Source: CAYJEQ01 sp964370185
GTDB lineage: Bacteria > Bacillota > Clostridia > Oscillospirales > Ruminococcaceae
Direction: 5' to 3'
Length of the DNA: 49,618 nt
Assembly: GCA_964370185.1 (NCBI GenBank)
Contig: CAYJIJ010000009.1
Span: 1 to 49,618 of the forward strand
Made by a program: the position numbers and the translations under genes. Position 1 is the first letter of the stretch. Every line of letters begins with the position of its first letter. Of the stretch, positions 43,473-49,618 are shown piece by piece. The notes under the pieces are model-generated. The model was not told where the DNA came from, made no database searches, and was given only the letters and a program-made list of their open reading frames with translations.

Positions 43473-44478
43473 TATCGTAATACTTGGAGCAGGTGGCTTT
43501 GGGATAGCACTTTCGATAAGTGCGTTGCAGTCGGGCAATAAATCTACATTGTGGACTAAATTTCAGACGGAAGAAGAGTTTTTAAAAGCTGAGCGTGAAA
43601 GTAAAAAACTACTTCCAGGCGTAAAAATACCAGAAGAAATCGAAATAACTCGTGATCTCGAAGTGCTAAAAACAGCCGACATCGCCATAATAGCCGTACC
43701 CTCCCATGTAGTGCGTGAAATATGCGTTATGATGGCGGAGTATATAAACCCCAAAGCGATAGTGGTATGTGTTTCTAAAGGTTTTGAGGAAGTAAGCCTT
43801 AAGACAATGTCGCAAATTGCAGAGGAAGAGCTAAAAAACATATTTGTAGCACTTTCGGGCCCCTCCCATGCTGAGGAAGTTGCAAAAAATATTCCAACAG
43901 CACTCGTGGCAGCTTCTAAAAGCAAAGAGTCGGCAGAATTTGTACAGGATGCACTTTCAAATTCTACACTTCGCATATATACAAGCAGTGATGTTATGGG
44001 CGTGGAGCTCGGGGGAGCACTTAAGAATATCATTGCATTGGCGGTGGGTGCGCTCGACGGCTTAGGACTCGGAGACAATACCATGGCGGCTCTGATAACA
44101 AGGGGGATAACAGAAATTTCCCGCTTGGGCGAAAAATGCGGTGCTAATCTTCTAACCTTTGCAGGACTTTCCGGCATTGGCGATTTGGTAGTTACCTGCA
44201 CAAGCTTACATTCACGAAACAGACGCTTTGGTAAACTGATAGGCATGGGCAAATCTTCCGCAGTGGCACTCGAAGAAGTCGGGATGACTGTCGAGGGGTA
44301 TAAAAACACAAAAAATGCCTATGAACTTGCACTCAGACATGATGTGGAGATGCCTATAATCACCGAAGTTTATCGCACATTATATGAGGACAAGCCTGTG
44401 GACAAAGTTATCTATGATTTAATGGGGCGCCCTTCCAAACACGAAAGCGAAGACAGCTGGCTTACAGGAAATGAATAA
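43465..44478 (+). CDS. gpsA: NAD(P)-dependent glycerol-3-phosphate dehydrogenase
   Basis: This enzyme reduces dihydroxyacetone phosphate to glycerol 3-phosphate for phospholipid synthesis. The 337-residue protein shows the Rossmann loop GAGGFGIAL (8-16), VSKGFE, LSGPSHAEEV, the catalytic Lys in GGALKNIIALAVG, and LSGIGDLVVTCTS. ATG 43465 follows AAAGGTGA; earlier in-frame starts are rejected. Confidence 0.95.
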   Translation: MANIVILGAGGFGIALSISALQSGNKSTLWTKFQTEEEFLKAERESKKLLPGVKIPEEIEITRDLEVLKTADIAIIAVPSHVVREICVMMAEYINPKAIVVCVSKGFEEVSLKTMSQIAEEELKNIFVALSGPSHAEEVAKNIPTALVAASKSKESAEFVQDALSNSTLRIYTSSDVMGVELGGALKNIIALAVGALDGLGLGDNTMAALITRGITEISRLGEKCGANLLTFAGLSGIGDLVVTCTSLHSRNRRFGKLIGMGKSSAVALEEVGMTVEGYKNTKNAYELALRHDVEMPIITEVYRTLYEDKPVDKVIYDLMGRPSKHESEDSWLTGNE

Positions 44479-44515
44479 TATTGTGTGTTGGCACAGCGAA
44501 GAACGGAGCACTAAT

Positions 44516-45586
44516 ATGTTACCTTTTCTAAATGAAAGCCATGATTTATGGAGCTATTTAAAAGAAAGTAAAAAGCCGATAGTCATATATGGCATGGGCG
44601 ACGGCGCAATTAAAATAATGGAAGTCTGCAAAAATTATGGCATAGAAATATCAGAAATTTTTGCAAGCGATGAATATGTGCGAGGGCATAGTTTTTTAGG
44701 GTATAAAGTAAAAACCCTTTCAGAAATAGAAGAGCTTTATGAGAATTTTATAATTTTACTGGCATTTGCCGCATTTGAGAGCACGCTTTTAAAGAAGATA
44801 TACACCCTTTCAAAAAAGCATGAGCTATATGCTCCGGATGTCCCCGTAATAGGTGAGGGGCTTTTCACTCTTGACTATCTCATCTCACACCAAAGCGATT
44901 TCTTATGGTTGTGGGATAGGCTGGCAGACAAAAAATCAAGGAATGTGCTAAGTGGTATAATAAATTTTAAAATTAGTGGCAAAATAGATTACCTCGCACC
45001 GATTTCCAGCACAAGGGTGGAGGACTACACAGAGCTTCTGCCACTTTCTAAGGGCATGACATATCTTGATTTAGGCGCATATGACGGCGATACAATAAAC
45101 GAGCTCTTATCACTCTGCCCAACTGCAGGGGAAATACATGCATTTGAGCCCGACGCAAAGAATTATTTAAAACTAAGCAAAAATACCGAGCATCTAAAAA
45201 ACTGCTTTTTATACAATATAGGTTCATACAGCGAAGAAGCAGAACTCTCATTTAGCAAAAAATCGGGAAGAAATTCAGCCTTTTCAGAAGAGGGAAAGAT
45301 AAAAGTGGCGGTAAATAGCGTCGACAATCTGCTCTATGATAAAACCTTAAACTATATAAAAATGGATGTGGAGGGTGCTGAGTATCACACCATTTTAGGA
45401 TGTAAAAATGTTATAAAAAAATGCAGTCCCTCACTTGGCGTTGCGACATATCACCGAAATGAGGACTTATTTACATTACCAAAACTAATTGACGAATTAA
45501 ACCCGAACTATAAGATTTATTTAAGGCATAACCACTATATACCAGCATGGGAAAATATCTACTACTGTATCGCAGAGGATTTTTAA
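44516..45586 (+). CDS. FkbM-family methyltransferase with N-terminal Rossmann-like domain
   Basis: The C-terminal half of this 356-residue protein is an FkbM-type SAM-dependent methyltransferase: MTYLDLGAYDGDTINELL near residue 182 binds SAM, and YIKMDVEGAEYHTILGC is the second hallmark. The N-terminal part (IVIYGMGDGAIKIMEVCKNYGIEISEIFASDEYVRG) looks like a nucleotide-binding domain of the kind found in glycan-modifying proteins. The ATG at 44516 is 8 bases after GGAG. It follows gpsA closely. A role in methylating a cell-surface sugar is a reasonable guess; the acceptor is unknown. Confidence 0.82.
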   Translation: MLPFLNESHDLWSYLKESKKPIVIYGMGDGAIKIMEVCKNYGIEISEIFASDEYVRGHSFLGYKVKTLSEIEELYENFIILLAFAAFESTLLKKIYTLSKKHELYAPDVPVIGEGLFTLDYLISHQSDFLWLWDRLADKKSRNVLSGIINFKISGKIDYLAPISSTRVEDYTELLPLSKGMTYLDLGAYDGDTINELLSLCPTAGEIHAFEPDAKNYLKLSKNTEHLKNCFLYNIGSYSEEAELSFSKKSGRNSAFSEEGKIKVAVNSVDNLLYDKTLNYIKMDVEGAEYHTILGCKNVIKKCSPSLGVATYHRNEDLFTLPKLIDELNPNYKIYLRHNHYIPAWENIYYCIAEDF

Positions 45587-45604
45587 ACGAAAGGGAGAAA
45601 TAAA

Positions 45605-45835
45605 ATGAAAAAAAATAACACATTGCAAATCGCCTTTTTAGTGGTAGGAACATTGACTGCTTTGGAATTCATTTTTGTACAAGGACTCTTTACATGGCTT
45701 ATGGCTGTTGGCGCCACCATCATTGTGGGAAGTGTTAACATAATTATGTCCATAAGAAATAAGCAATGGTTCGAGGTGTGGACTTTCGCACTGCTCATTG
45801 TAGCTCTCTGTATGGGATATTTTGAGATGATATAG
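45605..45835 (+). CDS. Small hydrophobic membrane protein
   Basis: I do not recognise this 76-residue protein. It has two or three predicted membrane segments (LQIAFLVVGTLTALEFIFV, FTWLMAVGATIIVGSVNIIM and WTFALLIVALCMGYF) separated by short charged loops. A strong AAAGGGAG precedes ATG 45605. It lies 18 bases after the fkbM-type gene, so it is probably in the same transcript, which ends at the hairpin at 45854-45896. Confidence 0.7.
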   Translation: MKKNNTLQIAFLVVGTLTALEFIFVQGLFTWLMAVGATIIVGSVNIIMSIRNKQWFEVWTFALLIVALCMGYFEMI

Positions 45836-45853
45836 ACGAAATAATGCATTAAT

Positions 45854-45896
45854 TTAGGGAGTATATCACCGCCATCGGCGGAGGTATACTCCCTAA
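45854..45896. terminator. Hairpin between convergent genes with CCGCC-ATC-GGCGG apex
   Basis: TTAGGGAGTATA (45854-45865) pairs with 45885-45896, and CCGCC/GGCGG forms the apex. It sits between the small membrane protein gene and the convergent lipid-kinase gene. Confidence 0.65.
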
Positions 45897-45924
45897 TTCA
45901 TATTAAGTAAGAATTATAAAATTA

Positions 45925-46809
45925 TTAAACAATAAATGTAACAGCTTCTTTTAAATTTTTAATAGTAACATTATCATAGCTTCCGCCAAACTCTCCGTCA
46001 AGTGTCCAAGAGAAATTTTCTTTACAGGATATATTTAAGCCGTCAGTTAAAAAACGATGAATGTATTTAGAATTGCCCTCGAAAGAGAGGAGCTCGATTA
46101 TTAATTTTCTAAACTCTGCAAAACTATTAGGTTTCTTTATCATTATCACCTCGAAAAGCCCATCGTTTAAACTTATTTTTTCGGCGGAGATATTTTTAAA
46201 GCCACCAATGCTGTTGCTGTTTGTAATCATGCCAAACATAAAATCGCCACTGATTTTCACACCATTGTACTCAATATCTAAATAATAGCTCTTTATTTCG
46301 GAAAGTGCCTTTATGCCCTCTAAAAAATAGGCGAGCTGACCAAGGGTGTTCTTTACATTTTGTGAAGTGGTGTAGGACACATTCGTAAAAAGCCCAAATG
46401 CTGCCACATATAGAAAATTCGTTCCGTTAAAATAACCTATGTCACAGGCAAACGGATTGCCATTCACAACCACCTTAGCGGCGGTGGGTATATGCCTGCT
46501 TATCCCCATGCTCAACGCAAAGTCGTTGGTAGTGCCGGTGGGGATATATCCTATCTTCACAGAGCTGTTAGACTTTATAATTGCGGACACAACTTCGTTG
46601 AGTGTGCCATCCCCTCCACTGCATACGACCAAATCATAGCCGTCAAGATTTTGCAGTAAATGCATTTTAGCATCGCCCGTTGTCTGTGTGATATAGAGAG
46701 AAACACTATACCCTTTTTTTACAAATATATCAACCACTTCGAGCAAATCATTTTTAATATGCGACTTACCTGAAACAGGATTTACTATAAACAATAATTT
46801 TTTGTTCAT
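45925..46809 (-). CDS. Diacylglycerol kinase-family lipid kinase (YegS/DgkB-like)
   Basis: The 294-residue cytoplasmic kinase has FIVNPVSGK (residues 7-15), the catalytic SGGDGTLNEV (GGDGT 65-69) and YIPTGTTNDFALSM. Family members phosphorylate diacylglycerol or related lipids, recycling them into phospholipid synthesis. The start is ATG 46809 seven bases after GGAG on the minus strand; the longer frame up to 46908 has no family-like sequence and is rejected. Confidence 0.9.
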   Translation of the reverse strand: MNKKLLFIVNPVSGKSHIKNDLLEVVDIFVKKGYSVSLYITQTTGDAKMHLLQNLDGYDLVVCSGGDGTLNEVVSAIIKSNSSVKIGYIPTGTTNDFALSMGISRHIPTAAKVVVNGNPFACDIGYFNGTNFLYVAAFGLFTNVSYTTSQNVKNTLGQLAYFLEGIKALSEIKSYYLDIEYNGVKISGDFMFGMITNSNSIGGFKNISAEKISLNDGLFEVIMIKKPNSFAEFRKLIIELLSFEGNSKYIHRFLTDGLNISCKENFSWTLDGEFGGSYDNVTIKNLKEAVTFIV

Positions 46810-46934
46810 AAAATGCTCCATTTCGCCGTTTGGCATCATTATAAAATAGTAATCACAGCGTGATGTAATAATAGTGGTGGATAGGTGGGAAGAATGTCTT
46901 AAAAGCATGTTTTAATGTAGCTTGAAAGGCTAAA

Positions 46935-48356
46935 TTATTGGCGCTTTTTTTTATTCGCATTTTTAAGTATTGCCTCTTTTTGCAGCTTTGCTTTTCTTGC
47001 TACATCTCGTCGACGCTGTGCTTCCGCCTTCACTCTCGCCCTCTGCCTTGCCTGATGTCTTTTCCTCATAATAAATCGGTTTAGTAGGATGAAATATTTT
47101 CTGAGCAGCATCACTACTGTAAAGGCAAAGAAGACTGCGGACATTATCGCAAGACTTGTGCCACTTACCTTTAAAAGTTCGGTAGCAACCCATGCTGCCT
47201 GCTCTTTAAAGGGAAGCGCAACCACTGTGACTATCGTGGGGGTGAATTCCACCTTTAGCGGCAATGTGATTGTGGCAGGGTACATGCCACCGCTTGAGGG
47301 GAGTGAGATTGTCACCGAGTAATCGGGCTCCTCCACCACTTCAAAGGGTATATAATCCGGCAGATTGTGGCTGTATGTCACATCTCCCATTGAGTTTGTA
47401 TTGTGGAGCAAAAATGTAGCCCCCTGTGTTAAATACGCCTCAGCTGTACCTACCACATTCACTCCATCCTTTACTTCCAAGCTAATGGGCTCGAAAATAG
47501 AGGCAGTGAATATATTTTCAGAAAAACTTGAAAAACCGTAATCAAAAAGTGCGGCGGTGTCTATATATTTTGAATTGGCATTTGCTTCGTCCATAACCAC
47601 TGCAATGAGTGTACGCCCACCCCTTGTAGCTACTGTTACCTTGGTATGTCTTGCTTCTTCCGTCCATCCAAGTTTTCCACCCAATACATCGGAGTAGTAT
47701 CTTGGGTCGTTTTGCTTCATTGAGTCATCCCCATTTGCAAAATATCGCTCGGGTTGCAGATTAGTTTCTGGCATTGTATAGGTAACTGTGGAAAATATCT
47801 CAACAAAATCGCTATTGCTTATTGCAGCTTTTGTCATCATAGCCATGTCGTATGCAGTGGTGACATGTCCATCTTCGGGAAGTCCATGTGCATTTAAGAA
47901 ATTCGTATTTAAAGCACCTGAGGACTCAGCAAATTCGTTCATTAGTGCGGCAAACTCTGCATAACTACCGCTTACCGCATTTGCAATAGCATTACATGCA
48001 TCATTTGCCGACATAAGCATTGCGGCGTATTGTAGGTTTTCCATGCTAACAACTTCGTCCACAAGTAAGCTTATATGGGTGGCACGAGCTATTAGTTGGG
48101 TATCTTCTCTGACTACTGTGTATAAATCTTCCGGTGAAGCATGTACCACCGAGAGATAAACCGTGGGTATCTTAGTTATACTCGCAGGCTCTTTTACCTT
48201 GTGCATATTTTTTTCATAGAGTATCTGCCCAGTGTCAGCGTCCATTAATATTGCAGTATCGGATAGCATAACAGGCTTATCCGAAGCTAACGACACAAGC
48301 CCAGAAGAAAACAGCACAGCGACTGCAAGGAGTATATATATAATTCTTTTTATCAA
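46935..48356 (-). CDS. DacF-like D-alanyl-D-alanine carboxypeptidase with atypical third motif
   Basis: This is a class A low-molecular-weight penicillin-binding protein of 473 residues. A signal peptide (about 1-25) is followed by SITK (nucleophile Ser59, Lys62) and SAN (116-118). The third motif, normally KTG or KSG, reads KLG (Lys228-Gly230) followed by WT. After the catalytic and beta-rich domains comes a membrane segment near residues 400-420, then a strongly basic Arg/Lys tail of about 50 residues. It trims peptidoglycan stem peptides. Start TTG 48356 has AAGGAT 11 bases upstream. It is divergent from spoIID. Confidence 0.86.
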   Translation of the reverse strand: MIKRIIYILLAVAVLFSSGLVSLASDKPVMLSDTAILMDADTGQILYEKNMHKVKEPASITKIPTVYLSVVHASPEDLYTVVREDTQLIARATHISLLVDEVVSMENLQYAAMLMSANDACNAIANAVSGSYAEFAALMNEFAESSGALNTNFLNAHGLPEDGHVTTAYDMAMMTKAAISNSDFVEIFSTVTYTMPETNLQPERYFANGDDSMKQNDPRYYSDVLGGKLGWTEEARHTKVTVATRGGRTLIAVVMDEANANSKYIDTAALFDYGFSSFSENIFTASIFEPISLEVKDGVNVVGTAEAYLTQGATFLLHNTNSMGDVTYSHNLPDYIPFEVVEEPDYSVTISLPSSGGMYPATITLPLKVEFTPTIVTVVALPFKEQAAWVATELLKVSGTSLAIMSAVFFAFTVVMLLRKYFILLNRFIMRKRHQARQRARVKAEAQRRRDVARKAKLQKEAILKNANKKKRQ

Positions 48357-48525
48357 AACACCAAATCCTTCATATTACAATATATGTCTATATAAATCAC
48401 ATTATGTCACTTAAAAAATAATAATCATCCATTTAATATTATACAGTCAATATATGCGTTACGACAAGTACTTTTTTCAAAATATTATATAATTTTTAAA
48501 AAAGATTTCGGATGGAGTGAGTAAA

Positions 48526-49618
48526 ATGAGATTGCCAATACTTATTATTTCGGTTTTTGCCCTTGTAGTTGTAATAATACCTCTTGGCATAGTAGAGTTT
48601 AAAGGCAGTTATATATCTACTGATGCTTCGGTGGAGGGAAATTCACAGGTGCTATCACCGCCATGGGCTGTGCCAATCCCTGAAGTGGAAGAGACGGTGC
48701 AAGAGTATGTAGAGGTGGAGGGAGCCGTAAATGAGGAAGAGCAGTTGGAGGAGGTTGAAGACGCTAAGCCAGCCCCAGAAATAAAAGCGGAGGAAGAAGT
48801 GAACGAAATACTTGCGCCGATGTACGATACGGATTATTTCGAAATACTTAATTTAAGCACAGGTGTAGTAGATAAAGTGGAAATAGAAGAGTATGTAATG
48901 GGAGCGGTAGCGGCAGAGATGCCTGCTTCCTTTCACAGTGAAGCCCTAAAAGCTCAGGCAGTAGCGGCACGCACATATGCACTCAGGCTAAGGTATAATA
49001 ATATATTAAAGCCCGACCCTTCACTAAAGGGTGCGGATTTTTCCGCAGACCCAATAAAGCGCAAAGGCTATATGGACGAAGCCACTGCAAGGGATTTTTT
49101 TGGTGATGACTATGAGCTTTACTGGGGAAAAATAAGTGATGCAGTGTACAGTGTTAAAGATGAGGTGCTCACATATAATTCACAGCCGATAGTGGCGGCA
49201 TATCACGCTGCTTCTGCGGGAATTACTGAGGATGCGGCAAATGTATGGGTGGGGAGTGCTGATTATCTTCTCCCAGTAGAAAGTGAGGGAGATTTACTCT
49301 CTCCAAATTTTGAAACAGAAGTGGCTATGAGCGAAAGCGACCTGAAAGAAAAAATGCAGGCGCTTTGGCCGGAAGTGGTTTTCGGTGATGACGCCAATCA
49401 GTGGATATTGCCAGTGGAAACCTCCGAGGGTGGATATGTTGTGCTTGCTAATGTGGGTGGTGTGATGCTCTCAGGGCTTGACATCCGAGAAGCACTTGAC
49501 CTTCGCTCTTCCGCATTTGAGGTGCGAGCGTCGGGAGGGAATGTAGTTTTCACCGTAAAGGGGTATGGGCACGGAGTGGGGCTCAGCCAATATGGGGCGG
49601 ATTATATGGCAAGGCAGG
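48526..49618 (+). CDS. spoIID: Stage II sporulation protein D (incomplete at window end)
   Basis: This lytic transglycosylase is needed for septal peptidoglycan thinning and engulfment, with SpoIIM and SpoIIP. At least 364 codons are present and the gene continues past the window. The N-terminus is a single membrane anchor (LIISVFALVVVIIPLGIV), then an acidic Pro/Glu-rich linker of about 80 residues, then the SpoIID domain. Its hallmarks are VEEYVMGAVAAEMPASFHSEALKAQAVAARTYAL, with the catalytic Glu in AEMP, and GYGHGVGLSQYGA at the end. ATG 48526 follows GGAG by eight bases. Confidence 0.93.
   Translation, partial: MRLPILIISVFALVVVIIPLGIVEFKGSYISTDASVEGNSQVLSPPWAVPIPEVEETVQEYVEVEGAVNEEEQLEEVEDAKPAPEIKAEEEVNEILAPMYDTDYFEILNLSTGVVDKVEIEEYVMGAVAAEMPASFHSEALKAQAVAARTYALRLRYNNILKPDPSLKGADFSADPIKRKGYMDEATARDFFGDDYELYWGKISDAVYSVKDEVLTYNSQPIVAAYHAASAGITEDAANVWVGSADYLLPVESEGDLLSPNFETEVAMSESDLKEKMQALWPEVVFGDDANQWILPVETSEGGYVVLANVGGVMLSGLDIREALDLRSSAFEVRASGGNVVFTVKGYGHGVGLSQYGADYMARQ

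Noticed and set aside
43563..44309. 248-residue open frame antisense to gpsA
   Set aside because: Low-complexity Ser-rich translation entirely opposite conserved gpsA motifs; no family resemblance.
1..49618. CRISPR arrays, tRNA or rRNA genes, transposases, phage genes
   Set aside because: I looked for regularly spaced repeats, cloverleaf-like conserved arms, rRNA signatures and recombinase motifs and saw none.

Overview
The window is a low-GC chromosomal segment of a spore-forming, probably anaerobic member of the Clostridia (Bacillota). Sporulation genes (spoIIE, cotJABC, spoIID) and Clostridia-type housekeeping genes (murA, mbl/mreB, recD2, walJ, rlmH, tadA, plsY, gpsA, a DacF-type carboxypeptidase) occur together. 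Ribosome binding sites are strong (AGGAGG type), TTG/GTG starts are common, and sigma-A promoters are recognisable. I see no rRNA, tRNA, CRISPR, transposase or phage gene, and no broken genes. The last gene, spoIID, runs off the right end.

The left half (1-27.6 kb) is a block of catabolic cassettes. (1) citDEF, a citrate-lyase-type complex. (2) A three-subunit molybdenum hydroxylase with its own MocA-like cofactor cytidylyltransferase. It is followed by a histidine-ammonia-lyase homologue that lacks the Ala-Ser-Gly triad needed for the MIO cofactor, and then by a BCCT-family transporter. The MIO-less lyase next to a betaine transporter points to an ergothionase-like enzyme that eliminates trimethylamine from a histidine betaine such as ergothioneine. 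(3) A complete galacturonate pathway (uxaC, uxaB, uxaA, kdgK, kdgA) around a LacI-type regulator with divergent promoters and two operator-like palindromes. A three-gene tail follows uxaB (PanE-like reductase, cyclase-family hydrolase, YhcH/YiaL-family protein). (4) A second HAL-family lyase whose MIO triad reads Ala-Cys-Gly. It is divergent from an operon encoding an isocitrate-lyase/PEP-mutase-family enzyme without the lyase cysteine motif, a GntR/FCD regulator and a polar amino-acid ABC importer.

The 10-mer ATGTATACAA or its reverse complement occurs twice upstream of the molybdenum hydroxylase, once at the HAL start site and once over the PEP-mutase-family promoter. A one-mismatch copy lies in the leader of the MIO-less lyase. 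I infer that the GntR regulator controls cassettes 2 and 4 together, making a two-locus regulon for imidazole or aromatic amino-acid derivatives. This is the most interesting candidate system in the window.

The right half (27.8-49.6 kb) is ordinary core genome: cotJABC, fructose-bisphosphate aldolase, spoIIE (with an unusual 22-bp-spaced promoter overlapping a Spo0A-like box), mbl/mreB, comF-recD2, murA, walJ, rlmH, a CPBP protease, tadA, plsY-gpsA-fkbM, a small membrane protein, a diacylglycerol-kinase-family gene, a DacF-like carboxypeptidase and spoIID. Most convergent gene ends carry long perfect hairpins, several with a shared CCGCC-NNN-GGCGG apex.
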